A stretch of 64,000 nucleotides of DNA. Origin: Catenulispora sp. GP43 (GTDB taxonomy: Bacteria > Actinomycetota > Actinomycetes > Streptomycetales > Catenulisporaceae). The notes beneath the pieces are model-generated. The model was given only the letters and a program-made list of their open reading frames with translations. It did not search any database and was not told the origin of the DNA. The stretch lies in assembly GCF_041260665.1 (NCBI RefSeq), contig NZ_JBGCCT010000030.1:62001-126000 (forward strand). The letters run 5' to 3'. Below, piece by piece: positions 42,563-51,734 of the stretch (the stretch's first letter is position 1; the number at the start of each line of letters is the position of its first letter). The position numbers and the translations under genes were made by a program.

Positions 42563-45500
42563 CTACTTGATCCCCGGCTTGTTACTCCGGCTCCCATACG
42601 AAGGGGACGGCAAGACTCCCGGCGCCACACCCAGAGGCGTTCCCTGCCCCGGCAGCGCAGGCGAACCGCCGGTCACCGTCGTCGGCGCGATCACCCACGT
42701 CAGCGGCGGCGTCGGATCGTCGTTGTCGACGTTCGCGGTCACCGTCACCCGGTACGACGCGTCGCGCGGCAGCATCCCCGAGGGATGGAACGCCACGATG
42801 TGCGTCGCCGGATCGAAGGTCACGTACCCCGGCATGACCGTCCCCGACGGCCACTCCTGCCCCGGTACCGGCGCCGCCGTGATCACGGTCATCTTCACCG
42901 ACGCCGGATCGGCCGTCGCGGGAAGCACCGTGGTGATCGGGTGCGTCGGATCCATCACCGGGTCCTTGAGCAGCGTGATCTTGTTGCCGGACGGCGTGGC
43001 CGCGGATCCCGCAACCGCCGCGCCCGCGCCCGCCACCGCGGCACCCGTCACCCGGCCGCTGATCACCCGCGCGCTGGGACTCGACAGCTGCGACGCCGCC
43101 GGGCTGGCGGCCGGGGCGGTCGTCTGGAAGATCGGATCCACCCAGTAGTTCGTCGCGTTATAGGTGTTGGTCGGGAACGTGGCCGTCGACCCGTACGAGT
43201 AGAGCCCGTTCGTGGTTGCCGGCGCGGTGAGCGGATAGTAGTTGTGCGGGTTGGTGAAGTATCCGCCGTCCGCCGCGTAGTGCCCGGCAGGCGCGTGGTA
43301 CGAGACCACGTACGGCGTGTTCGCGGCGATCGAGACCGGGGTCGCGAACGTCAGCGTCTGCCACCCCGAGGCGCTCTCGCCGGTGAACGTCCCGGTCGCC
43401 AGTTGCTGGCCGGTGGCGCTCCACAAGGTGCCGGTGTGCGTGCCGGTGTTCGCAGCACTCTTATAGAACCGGAGCCCGGTCACGTTCCCCGCCACCGACG
43501 AGGAGAACTTCACCCCGAGCTCCACCGAGTTGCCGTCCCCGGAGTCCGCCGTCGTCGGCACACTCGACGTCGGCCACAGCGTGCACGGGCACGAGGGCGC
43601 CGGCATCGTGGCGGCGGTCGTGAACTGCCACGTCGCCGCCGCGCTCATCGCGTTGCCATAGGCGTCGTCCGCCATGAGCGAAGCGGTGTACCCGGTGCTC
43701 AACGCCAGCGGGCTGTCGGGGGTGAACACGATCGTGTTCGTCGACGACGTGTAGCTCACCGAGCCGGGCACCGAGGTCCCCGTCCCGTCCTTCACCGTGA
43801 AGGTCGCCGTCGTCGGGTCCATCGAGGCGCTGAACGACGCCGACACCTGCGTCGTCGGCGACACCGCGGTCGCCCCCGAGCCCGGGGTCGTCGAGGTCAC
43901 CGTCGGCGGCGTGGTCGGGATCCCGGTGTTGTCGAACACCGGGTCCACCCAGTAGTTGGTGTCGTTGTAGGAGTTGTTCGGGAAGGCCGTCGAGGATCCG
44001 TAGGCGTAGACGCCGTTCCCGCTGGAGCTCGTCGACTGCTGCGCCTGGATCGGCGGCGCCCCGGCCCCGCCGGACGTGAAGTACCCGGCGTCGGCCGCGT
44101 AGTGCCCGACCGGCGCGTGGTACGACACGACGTAGGTCGTGTTCGCCTTGATCGACACCGGCGTGGTGAAGTTCAGCGTCTGCCAGCCCGGCTGCGTCAC
44201 CGTCGCCGTCGAGGCCGGCGTGGACGCCAGCAGCAGCCCGTTGGAGGTCCACAGGCTCGCCACGTGCGAGCCGGTGTTCGCCGGGCTCTGGTAGAAGCGG
44301 ACGCCGGTGATGTTGCCGGCGGTCGAGGTCTTGAACTTGGTCCCGACCTCCACCGACGCGCCGTCACCGCTGTCCGGGTGGGACGGCGACGCGGTGGACG
44401 GGAAGATCACGCAGGGGCAGACCTGCGGGCCGACGGTCAGGCCGACCGACTGTTGGGCTCCTATGTCCGCGTTGTCGTCCTCGGAGCGCACCTGGATCTG
44501 CGCATTGCCCATGGTGGTCGGCGTCCAGGCGTAGCTCCAGGTCACCGCGCCGCCGGCGGTCTGCGTGGTGCTGGCGGCGTTCCACGTGGTGCCGCCGTCC
44601 ACCGAGACCTCGACCCGGGCCACGACGGTCCCGGGCGACGGCGCCGCGGTGCCGGTGGCCGTCAGGGGCTTGAGGACCTGCACCGTGGTGCCGGAACTCG
44701 GAGCGGTCACGGTCGTCGTCGGGCCCGGGGTGCCGGCCGGCAGCGCCGTGCCGGTCACCAGTCCGGACTGCGGCGTGGTCGGCTGCTCCCCCTCGTCGGC
44801 CAGCATGTTCATGGTGGCCTGCTGGACGTCCCGGTCCACCGTGGTGGTCTGGTTCGGCGGGTTCGGCGGGTTGGCGACGCCGGTGTTGTCGGTGTGCAGG
44901 TTCGTCAGGCCCCAGGACCACTGGACCGTGGCCGTGCCGAAGACCAGCGCATGCGACGTCTGGTCGCGGAACTCCACCAGGCTGTGCGTGGCCTGACCGG
45001 TCGAGTAGTCGTTGCCGTAGTCGGTGCGCAGCTGGTCCACGGTCAGCGTCGTGGAGGACAGGTCGATCTCCCCCGGCGGCCGTGTGGAGTCGGCGTAGTC
45101 CGAGTCCCATTCGTAGCCCAGCAGGCCGTAGGGCGTGCTCTCCGAGCCGTTCATGAGGCTGGCGACCGAGGTGTGGCGCCAGACGCGCAGGTCGGCGTAC
45201 TGCGACGAGAAGGTGATCGGTGAGTACTGGTTCGCGTTGACCGAGAACAGCGTGCCGGTCAGCTGGTCCTCGGGCGCCGCGCCGGTGCCGAGGCCGTGGG
45301 CGTCCATCCAGGTGCCGGTCCACTGCCCTGTCGGGTCGGGGACGCCGTCCACCGGGTTGGTCCCGTACAGCTTCGTCATCTTGTACGTGGTCATGGTGCG
45401 GTTCGGCGTGTTGGACCCGTCGATGCTGTTCTCCATGCGGGTCCGCCAGAAGACCTCGTTGCCGGACATGAAGATCTGGTTCTGTCCGGCATGCCGCGCC

Positions 45501-46435
45501 GCCATGACGTTGTTCCACTGGGCCTGGTTCCAGTACTCGTCATGGCCCGAGGAGATGAACACCTTGTGGTTGCTCACCGACGCCGCGTCGGTCGTGGCGT
45601 CGATACCGGAGATGTAGCTGACGTCGTAGCCGTTCTCCTCCAGCCAGTAGATCAGCGCGAACTCCGAGCCGAACACGCCGTTCTGCCCGATGTCCGGCAG
45701 CGGCCGGTTGTAGCTGACGCGGTAGGCGCGGCCGTCCGGCGCCGGGCCGTTGCCCACGTAGACGTCCTGGCCGCCGAAGGTGTTGTAGGCCTGCCAGGTC
45801 TGGTCGGAGGTCTGCACCACGACGTCGCTGTGGTGCGCGGCGTTGTCCGGTTCCCGGACCACCACCGGCACCGGCATGTAGCCGATCAGCGCGTCGGTGC
45901 TGTCCCACTGCTCCAGGGCGACGATGTAGACCCCTGACACTGCGGTGGAGGGCACCTGGATCGCCACGGTGGTCGGCCAGTTCCCGCAGTCCACCAGACC
46001 GGTGGACTTGTCGGAGTCGCAGGCCGGCAGGGTGTTCGTGTAGTTGGCGGGGTAGGTCCCGGTGGAGGTGTTCATGCTCCACGACATCGCCCGCGAGCCC
46101 TTGCCGCCGTAGTACCCGAGGCGGTCGACCTCGACCGCGTACTTCGTCGGGGACTCCACCTTCAGGCTGATCGTGCCGCCCGGCAGCACGCTCTCGGAGG
46201 TGGTGAACCCCTGGATGTCCCCGTAGGCGCTGGTGTACGTCGCCAGGTTCCCGGCGCCGTCGGTCAGGTCCTCCACGCCGGTGGTCTGCTGGTTCTCGCA
46301 CGCCACCGCGTTGGCGCACGCCGCGGCGGGCGCCGGCCCGGCCACGCCCCACACCGTCACCACGGAGGCGACCGCCACCGCGACGACCGCGTAGGCGGAC
46401 TTCCTCAGCCCTCTGTAAATCCTGTTGTGCGCCAT
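42563..46435 (-). CDS. Large secreted protein: dimethylformamidase-beta-like domain, DUF4082 x2, Ig-like domains
   Basis: The protein has 1290 residues with a signal peptide (hydrophobic 13-33, ending APAAA). Residues about 60-560 resemble the N,N-dimethylformamidase beta-subunit family: VDRLGYYGGKGSRAM, GSEFALIYWLEENGYDVSYISG, SSGHDEYWN, GNEVFWRTR. An Ig-like domain (VTAPSSGTTV...VEVSVDGGTTW) follows. Two DUF4082-like jelly-roll domains (SGDGASVEVGTKF and SGDGNSVELGVKF, each ending YHAP.GHYAADxGYF) flank a Big_5-type Ig domain. The C-terminal 200 residues are Ig-like and Pro-rich. Such proteins are extracellular and probably bind or trim glycan. No amidase activity is claimed. It lies 34 bases after the aminotransferase gene, so it shares that operon. 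Confidence 0.85.
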   Translation of the reverse strand: MAHNRIYRGLRKSAYAVVAVAVASVVTVWGVAGPAPAAACANAVACENQQTTGVEDLTDGAGNLATYTSAYGDIQGFTTSESVLPGGTISLKVESPTKYAVEVDRLGYYGGKGSRAMSWSMNTSTGTYPANYTNTLPACDSDKSTGLVDCGNWPTTVAIQVPSTAVSGVYIVALEQWDSTDALIGYMPVPVVVREPDNAAHHSDVVVQTSDQTWQAYNTFGGQDVYVGNGPAPDGRAYRVSYNRPLPDIGQNGVFGSEFALIYWLEENGYDVSYISGIDATTDAASVSNHKVFISSGHDEYWNQAQWNNVMAARHAGQNQIFMSGNEVFWRTRMENSIDGSNTPNRTMTTYKMTKLYGTNPVDGVPDPTGQWTGTWMDAHGLGTGAAPEDQLTGTLFSVNANQYSPITFSSQYADLRVWRHTSVASLMNGSESTPYGLLGYEWDSDYADSTRPPGEIDLSSTTLTVDQLRTDYGNDYSTGQATHSLVEFRDQTSHALVFGTATVQWSWGLTNLHTDNTGVANPPNPPNQTTTVDRDVQQATMNMLADEGEQPTTPQSGLVTGTALPAGTPGPTTTVTAPSSGTTVQVLKPLTATGTAAPSPGTVVARVEVSVDGGTTWNAASTTQTAGGAVTWSYAWTPTTMGNAQIQVRSEDDNADIGAQQSVGLTVGPQVCPCVIFPSTASPSHPDSGDGASVEVGTKFKTSTAGNITGVRFYQSPANTGSHVASLWTSNGLLLASTPASTATVTQPGWQTLNFTTPVSIKANTTYVVSYHAPVGHYAADAGYFTSGGAGAPPIQAQQSTSSSGNGVYAYGSSTAFPNNSYNDTNYWVDPVFDNTGIPTTPPTVTSTTPGSGATAVSPTTQVSASFSASMDPTTATFTVKDGTGTSVPGSVSYTSSTNTIVFTPDSPLALSTGYTASLMADDAYGNAMSAAATWQFTTAATMPAPSCPCTLWPTSSVPTTADSGDGNSVELGVKFSSSVAGNVTGLRFYKSAANTGTHTGTLWSATGQQLATGTFTGESASGWQTLTFATPVSIAANTPYVVSYHAPAGHYAADGGYFTNPHNYYPLTAPATTNGLYSYGSTATFPTNTYNATNYWVDPIFQTTAPAASPAASQLSSPSARVISGRVTGAAVAGAGAAVAGSAATPSGNKITLLKDPVMDPTHPITTVLPATADPASVKMTVITAAPVPGQEWPSGTVMPGYVTFDPATHIVAFHPSGMLPRDASYRVTVTANVDNDDPTPPLTWVIAPTTVTGGSPALPGQGTPLGVAPGVLPSPSYGSRSNKPGIK

Positions 46436-46469
46436 GGTTCCGCGACCTCGTTCGCAGTGCTCTGTCTTG

Positions 46470-47588
46470 CTACAGACGGCCCCGGTGCGCCGGAAGCGCC
46501 CGGGCCAGGGCGGCGACGACGCTCTCCTGCTGCTCCCGCATCAGATGCGGGTGCAGCGGCAGGGAGAGCGTGTGCGCCGCGACATGTTCGGCGTGCGGAT
46601 ACGACGCTTCGGTGGCGAACGCGCCGGTCCGGTGGAGCGGCACCGGGTAGTGGATCCCCGCGCCGATGCCCTCGGCCTCCAGGGCCGCCAGGACCGCGTC
46701 CCGGTCGGGGACCTGGACCGTGTACAGGTGCCAGACGTGCTCGTTGCCCGGCAGCACGGTCGGCAGGGTGACGTCGTCGAGGTCGGCGAGCAGCTTGTCG
46801 TAGTACGCCGCCGCGGCCTGGCGCGCGGCGTTCCACTCCGGCAGCCGGCGCAGCTTGGCGCGCAGGACCACGGCCTGCAGCGCGTCCAGCCGGCTGTTGA
46901 CGCCCGCGATGTCGTGCGCGTACTTGACCAGGCCGCCGTGGCTGCCCAGCTTGCGCACCGTCCCGGCCAGCTCCTCGTCGTCCGTCAGGACCGCCCCGCC
47001 GTCCCCGTAGGCGCCGAGGTTCTTGCCGGGATAGAAGCTCGTCGCGGCGATCGCCCCGGGCCCGGAGCCGGGCGTCCGGCCCAGGCGCGTGGCGCCCTGG
47101 CACTGGGCGGCGTCCTCGACGATCCGGATGTCGCTGCCGGCCAGACCGGCTCGCAGCTCGTCGACCGGCGCGAGCTGCCCGTACAGGTGGACCGGCACGA
47201 TGGCCTTGGTGGCCGGCCGGATCGCGGCCAGCGCCGCCGGGACGTCGAGCAGGCAGGAGGCCGGGTCGCAGTCCACGAACACCGGCTTCGCGCCGATCCG
47301 GGCCACCGCGCCGGCGGTGGCCGCGAAGGTGTTCGCCGGCACGATCACCTCGTCGCCCGGCACGACCCCGACCGCGCGCAGCGACAGCTCGACGGCGTCG
47401 GTGCCGTTGGCCACGCCGACGCAGTGCGCGACGCCGGCGAACGCCGCGTACTCGCGTTCGAAGGCCGCCACCTGCGGGCCGCCGACGAATCCGGTCGTGG
47501 CCAGCACCTCGGCGAACCCGGCCTGCACCGCGTGCGCGACCTCCGCGTGCGCGGCGGCCAGGTCGACCAGGGGTATGCGCGGGCTCAT
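46470..47588 (-). CDS. DegT/DnrJ/EryC1 sugar aminotransferase (first copy)
   Basis: The protein has 372 residues with CGGAGGA before ATG 47588. It has GVANGTDAVELSLRA for phosphate binding, VIVPANTFAATAGAV, VEDAAQCQGA, and the PLP lysine K189 in SFYPGKNLGAYGDGGA. These enzymes transfer an amino group from glutamate to a ketosugar nucleotide. The nearest plan is the 3-amino/4-amino sugar type (as in Wlb/Wbp and Qdt pathways). It pairs with a second copy at 48387-49568 and an acetyltransferase, suggesting an N-acetylated amino sugar in the polymer. Confidence 0.92.
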   Translation of the reverse strand: MSPRIPLVDLAAAHAEVAHAVQAGFAEVLATTGFVGGPQVAAFEREYAAFAGVAHCVGVANGTDAVELSLRAVGVVPGDEVIVPANTFAATAGAVARIGAKPVFVDCDPASCLLDVPAALAAIRPATKAIVPVHLYGQLAPVDELRAGLAGSDIRIVEDAAQCQGATRLGRTPGSGPGAIAATSFYPGKNLGAYGDGGAVLTDDEELAGTVRKLGSHGGLVKYAHDIAGVNSRLDALQAVVLRAKLRRLPEWNAARQAAAAYYDKLLADLDDVTLPTVLPGNEHVWHLYTVQVPDRDAVLAALEAEGIGAGIHYPVPLHRTGAFATEASYPHAEHVAAHTLSLPLHPHLMREQQESVVAALARALPAHRGRL

Positions 47589-47664
47589 GGATCAGTCCTC
47601 CGGTCGACGGCGCCGCACGCACGGCGCAGTGAATCAGGGTTCGATGAATTGGGGCGGGGACAGT

Positions 47665-47698
47665 GACGGCGAGGGCACGGCATCGCGCCCCCGCCGTC
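47665..47698 (-). terminator. Stem-loop between the acetyltransferase and first aminotransferase genes
   Basis: GACGGCGAGGGC (47665-47676) pairs with GCCCCCGCCGTC (47687-47698) over 12 positions with one mismatch and a ten-base loop. On the minus strand it lies just after the acetyltransferase stop (47713), so it could end or attenuate the upstream operon. The remaining 75 bases before the next ATG must hold its promoter if it does. Confidence 0.65.
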
Positions 47699-47712
47699 TT
47701 GCCGCGACGTGT

Positions 47713-48390
47713 TCATCGCAGCGCCGCCCGGTGCGCTAAGGACTCCGGGCGGGCGACGTCCCGGAGTTTGCGGGCCGGATTCCCGACCCACACCTCGCGG
47801 TCCGGCACGTCCTGGAGCACCACGGATCCCATGCCCACCTGCGACCAGGCCCCGATGCGCACGCCCTCACGCACCATGGCCCCGGCCCCGATGTAGGCAC
47901 CCTCGTCGACGACCACGCCGCCGCCGAGCTTCACCCCGGAGGCCAGCGTCGCGTAGTCCCGGACCACGACGTCGTGGGTCACCACGGCGTGCGGCATCAC
48001 GGCCACGTGCCGGCTGATCGTCGCGTCGGCGGTCAGGACCACCCCGGCCAGCAGCACCGATCCGGCACCGACCGTGGAGCTGCGCGACAGCTGCGCGAAG
48101 GGGTGCACGATGGTCGCGTACCGCCGGTCCGGCAGGCCCAGCCGCTCGACGATCCGGGCCCGCGCGAAGTAGTTGCGCGGATTGCCGACGCAGACCACCA
48201 GCCGCACCTCCGGCAGCGAGCGGATCAGGTCGATGGGCCCCCGGACCTGGTCGGCGATCGGCAGTCCGGGCAGCGCGTCGTCGAGGAAGCCGGCGAAGAC
48301 GTCAGAGCCCGGATACCGGTCCCGGAGGGCTTCGGCCGTCTCCCGGCCGAAGCCGCCGGCCCCGGCGATCGCGATCCGCAGCTCGGTCAC
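47713..48390 (-). CDS. PglD/NeuD-like sugar O/N-acetyltransferase (left-handed beta-helix)
   Basis: The protein has 225 residues and its GTG start at 48390 overlaps the aminotransferase stop (GTGA). The N-terminal Rossmann part has AIAGAGGFGRETAEAL and VVCVGNPRNYFARARIV. The C-terminal half is a hexapeptide-repeat beta-helix (VGAGSVLLAGVVLTADATI, DEGAYIGAGAMVREGVRIGAWSQVGMGSVV, WVGNPARKL). This is the PglD/NeuD arrangement, acetyl-CoA to an amino sugar nucleotide. A catalytic His in the helix region (MPHAVVTHDV) fits. Translational coupling to the aminotransferase supports a shared amino-sugar pathway. Confidence 0.9.
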   Translation of the reverse strand: MTELRIAIAGAGGFGRETAEALRDRYPGSDVFAGFLDDALPGLPIADQVRGPIDLIRSLPEVRLVVCVGNPRNYFARARIVERLGLPDRRYATIVHPFAQLSRSSTVGAGSVLLAGVVLTADATISRHVAVMPHAVVTHDVVVRDYATLASGVKLGGGVVVDEGAYIGAGAMVREGVRIGAWSQVGMGSVVLQDVPDREVWVGNPARKLRDVARPESLAHRAALR

Positions 48391-49568
48391 GAGGCGGCCG
48401 CCTTCACGACGGCCACGACACGGTCCTGCTGCGCCGCGGTCATGCCGTGGAACACCGGCAGGATCAGCGAGTTCAGGCTCAGCGCCTCGGTGGCCGGCAG
48501 CCGCGGCGTGCTGACGTCCGCGTACGCCGGCTCCATGTGCGCGGCCATGATGCCGCGGCGCGCGGAGACTCCCGCGTCGGACAGCCGGAGCAGCAACTCG
48601 TCGCGGGAGACCGGGAACCGGTCGTCCAGCCGGACCCAGAACGACTGGTAGTTGGTCCGGCCGTATTCGGGGTCCGTCACCGGCGACAGCCCGGGGATCC
48701 CCGCCAGCTCGCGCTGGTACCGGGCCGCGATCTCCCGCCGCTCGGCGACCGTCGGGGCCAGCTTGCGCAGCTGCACCAGCCCCACCGCGGCCTGGATGTC
48801 GGTCATCCGGTAGTTGAACCCGGTCTCCAGATACGCCTCCAGCACCGGCTTCGCGCTCGCGTGCCGGTCGGCGGCCGAGACGTTCATCCCGTGCTCGCGC
48901 AGGCGCCGCATCCGGGCCGCGGCCTCGGCGTCGTCGGTGGTGACCATGCCGCCCTCGCCGGTGGTGAGCAGCTTGCGCGGGTGGAACGACCACGCCGCCG
49001 CCTGCGCGCCGGCCCCGACCGGAGCGCCCCGGTAGCGGACTCCCGCCGCGCACGCCGCGTCTTCCAGCAGCGCCAGACCGCGCTCCCGGCACAGGCCGCG
49101 CAGCGCGTCCAGGTCCGCCGGCACGCCGCCCTGGTGGACGAGGATCACCGCGCGGGTCCGGGGAGTCAGCACGGCGGCCACGGTCTCAGGGGTCAGATTC
49201 CCCGTCGCGAGGTCCACATCGGCGAAGACCGGGACGGCGTTCACGTAGCGCGCGGCGTTCGCCGTCGCGATGAAGGACAGCGACGGCACGACCACCTCGT
49301 CGCCGTCGCCGGTGCCGACGCCGAGGGCCACCAGGCCGAGGTGCAGCGCGGCGGTGCCCGAGCTGCAGGCGACGCCGTACGCGGCCCCCACCTCGGCGGC
49401 GAAGGCCCGCTCGAACTCGGCGACGCGCGGCCCCTGGGCGACCCAGCCGGAGCGCACCGCCTCGGCCGCGGCCTCGGCCTCCTCCTCGCCGAGCCACGGC
49501 ACCATCACCGGGATGCGCGCCGCCGCCTCGGCCTCGGCTTCGGCCTCGGTGACCACAGCGCTGCTCAT
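48387..49568 (-). CDS. DegT/DnrJ/EryC1 sugar aminotransferase (second copy)
   Basis: The protein has 393 residues from ATG 49568, with AGGAG 7 bases upstream; the frame is open to 49694. Motifs are VACSSGTAALHLGLVAL, VVVPSLSFIATANA, LEDAACAAGV and K199 in SFHPRKLLTTGEGGM, the PLP lysine. The end ILPVFHGMT is typical of PseC/ArnB/PglE-like members acting on 4-keto sugars. An Ala/Glu-rich N-terminal extension of about 17 residues is unusual. The ends overlap the acetyltransferase and epimerase genes by four bases each, so all three are co-translated. Confidence 0.92.
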   Translation of the reverse strand: MSSAVVTEAEAEAEAAARIPVMVPWLGEEEAEAAAEAVRSGWVAQGPRVAEFERAFAAEVGAAYGVACSSGTAALHLGLVALGVGTGDGDEVVVPSLSFIATANAARYVNAVPVFADVDLATGNLTPETVAAVLTPRTRAVILVHQGGVPADLDALRGLCRERGLALLEDAACAAGVRYRGAPVGAGAQAAAWSFHPRKLLTTGEGGMVTTDDAEAAARMRRLREHGMNVSAADRHASAKPVLEAYLETGFNYRMTDIQAAVGLVQLRKLAPTVAERREIAARYQRELAGIPGLSPVTDPEYGRTNYQSFWVRLDDRFPVSRDELLLRLSDAGVSARRGIMAAHMEPAYADVSTPRLPATEALSLNSLILPVFHGMTAAQQDRVVAVVKAAAS

Positions 49569-50659
49569 GAGGGAGCTCCTTCGACCGCGGCCCCGGAGGC
49601 CGTCTTGGCCGCCGCCGCGGCGCGCACCGCCGCCGCCGCGACCCCGGACACCGGCGCCGGCTCGGGCGCCGCCTCCTGCTCGCTCCGCCACCACTGCACC
49701 AGGTCCGTCAGCCCCTCACGCAGCTGCATCTCGGCCTTGAACCCCAGCCGCGACTCGGCCTGCGAGATGTCGGCCAGGCGCCGGGTCACGCCGTTCACGG
49801 CCCGCGGCGGCCCGTACTCCACCGGCAGATCCGAACCCATGACCTCCAGCAGCGTCTTGGCCAGCTCGTTCAGGCTGGTCTCGACCCCGCAGGCGACGTT
49901 GAAGACCTCGTCGGTCAGGTCCGCGGCCGCCGCCAGGACGTTGGCCCGCGCGATGTCCGCGACGTGCACGAAGTCCATCGTCTGCGTGCCGTCTCCGAGG
50001 ATCAGCGGCGGCGTGCCGGCCGCGATGCGCTCCATCCAGCGGATCAGGACCTCGGTGTAGAGGCCGTGGATGTCCATGCGCGGGCCGTAGACATTGAAGT
50101 ACCGCAGCGCGACGTAGTCGAGCCCGTACATGCTCTTGAAACTGCGGAGCATCGCCTCGTTGAAGGCCTTCGCCGCGCCGTAGAAGGTGTCGTTGTTGTA
50201 GCTGTGGTGCCGCTCGTCGGTCGGGAAGTGCTCGGCCAGGCCGTAGACCGAGGCCGAGGAGGACGCCACGACCTTCTTCACCCCGGCCGCCGCCGCGGCC
50301 TCCAGCACGTTGAACGTGCCGTCGACGAGCACCTCGTTGGCCAGCCTCGGCTCCTCGGCGCACTGCGTGATCCGGATCGCCGCCAGGTGGAACACCACGT
50401 CGGTGCCGGCGCTCAGCTCGGCGAGCAGGTCCCGGTCCCGGATGTCGCCCTCGACGATCCGCACCCGGCCGCCCGGAATCGCCGCGGCCAGGTTGGCCCG
50501 CCGGCCGCGGACGAAGTTGTCCAGCACGACCACCGACTCGCAGCCGGCCTCCAGCAGCCGGTCCACGACATGCGAGCCGATCGTCCCGGCGCCGCCGGTG
50601 ACCAGCGCCCGGCTGCCCGCCAGGGCGACCGCCGCGCCGGTGTTGTGCGTGGTGCTCAT
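49565..50659 (-). CDS. NAD-dependent sugar epimerase/dehydratase (extended SDR)
   Basis: The protein has 364 residues. It has a Rossmann TGGAGTIGSH (21-30), SSSASVYG, and catalytic Y160xxxK164 in FYGAAKAF. RYFNVYGPRMD and the late ADISQAESRLGF are typical of UDP-glucose 4-epimerase/UDP-GlcNAc epimerase relatives. An Ala-rich tail of 40 residues follows the fold. It would act on a nucleotide sugar for the polymer. A dehydratase role (feeding a 4-keto sugar to the aminotransferases) is possible but not decided by the sequence. Confidence 0.9.
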   Translation of the reverse strand: MSTTHNTGAAVALAGSRALVTGGAGTIGSHVVDRLLEAGCESVVVLDNFVRGRRANLAAAIPGGRVRIVEGDIRDRDLLAELSAGTDVVFHLAAIRITQCAEEPRLANEVLVDGTFNVLEAAAAAGVKKVVASSSASVYGLAEHFPTDERHHSYNNDTFYGAAKAFNEAMLRSFKSMYGLDYVALRYFNVYGPRMDIHGLYTEVLIRWMERIAAGTPPLILGDGTQTMDFVHVADIARANVLAAAADLTDEVFNVACGVETSLNELAKTLLEVMGSDLPVEYGPPRAVNGVTRRLADISQAESRLGFKAEMQLREGLTDLVQWWRSEQEAAPEPAPVSGVAAAAVRAAAAAKTASGAAVEGAPS

Positions 50660-51732
50660 GCGCCCTCCAAGGCGTCGTCGCTCACAGCCACGAGGGCTCC
50701 GTTCTCGGCGAGGCTGCGCGAGGCGGCCTCGAGGATCCGCAGGACCCGCAGTCCCGCACGGCCGTCGGTGGCCGCCGGCGTACCGGTGCGCACGGCGCGG
50801 GCGAACTCCTCGACCGCCACCGCCAGCGCCTCCCGCTCGTTCAGCGCCGGCGCCACCATGTCCCCGGTCCGGTAGGACACCAGGGCCGCGCGCCGCTGGT
50901 CGGCGCCGAGCTCCTCGGGCCGGGCCAGGTCCACACCGCGGTCGAAGACGCTGACCCGCTGCGCCGGGTTCAGGTCGTCCCAGACCAGCGTGCGCTTGGA
51001 GCCGCCGACGATGGTGGTGCGCACCTTCGTCGGGGACAGCCAGTTCACGTGGCCGTGCGCGATCGCGCCGGAGGACAGCGACAGCGTCAGGTACGCCACG
51101 CAGGTCCGGCCGGCCCCTATCGGGTCCGCGCCGGTCGCGGCCACGGCCACCGGCTTGACGGTCTCCGGGAGGATGAAGTCCAGGATCGACAGGTCATGCG
51201 GGGCCAGGTCCCACAGGACGTCCACGTCCGGCTGGATCAGCCCCAGGTTGATCCGCACCGAGTCGACGAAGTGGACCTCGCCGAGCTCGCCGGAATGAAT
51301 CAGTTCTCTGATGGCCAGCACGGCCGGGGTGTAGCAGTAGGTGTGGTCGCACATCAGCACCAGGCCGCGCTCGGCGGCCTCGGCGACCAGTTCGGCGCCC
51401 TCGGCCTCGGTGGCCGCCAGCGGCTTCTCGACCAGCACGTGCCGCCCGGCGCGCAACGCGGCCATCGCCACGTCCCGGTGCGTGCGGGCCGGCGTCGCGA
51501 TCGCCACCGCCTTGACGTCCGGGTCGGACAGCGCGTCGTCCAACGCACCGCTGACCCGGACGCTGGCGTACGGCGCCGCGACCTTCTCGGCCCGCGCGGT
51601 GTCCAGATCGATCAGCCAGCGCAGGTCCCAGTCCGGCGAACCCATGAGGTTCCGCACCAGGTTCGGCCCCCAGTACCCGGCGCCGACAACAGCGATTCCC
51701 GGCCGCTCCGCGGCCGATGATCCCCCCGACAT
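50656..51732 (-). CDS. Gfo/Idh/MocA oxidoreductase
   Basis: The protein has 358 residues from ATG 51732, with AGGAG 9 bases upstream. The Rossmann motif is GIAVVGAGYWGPNLVRNL, and the EKPLA motif (VLVEKPLAAT) supplies the usual Lys. WDLAPHDLSIL carries the His seen in WlbA/WbpB-like members that oxidise UDP-GlcNAc(A) at C3. The position next to an aminotransferase and an acetyltransferase matches the oxidise-aminate-acetylate route. It overlaps the epimerase start by four bases and follows the initiating transferase by two. Confidence 0.9.
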   Translation of the reverse strand: MSGGSSAAERPGIAVVGAGYWGPNLVRNLMGSPDWDLRWLIDLDTARAEKVAAPYASVRVSGALDDALSDPDVKAVAIATPARTHRDVAMAALRAGRHVLVEKPLAATEAEGAELVAEAAERGLVLMCDHTYCYTPAVLAIRELIHSGELGEVHFVDSVRINLGLIQPDVDVLWDLAPHDLSILDFILPETVKPVAVAATGADPIGAGRTCVAYLTLSLSSGAIAHGHVNWLSPTKVRTTIVGGSKRTLVWDDLNPAQRVSVFDRGVDLARPEELGADQRRAALVSYRTGDMVAPALNEREALAVAVEEFARAVRTGTPAATDGRAGLRVLRILEAASRSLAENGALVAVSDDALEGA

Positions 51733-51734
51733 TC

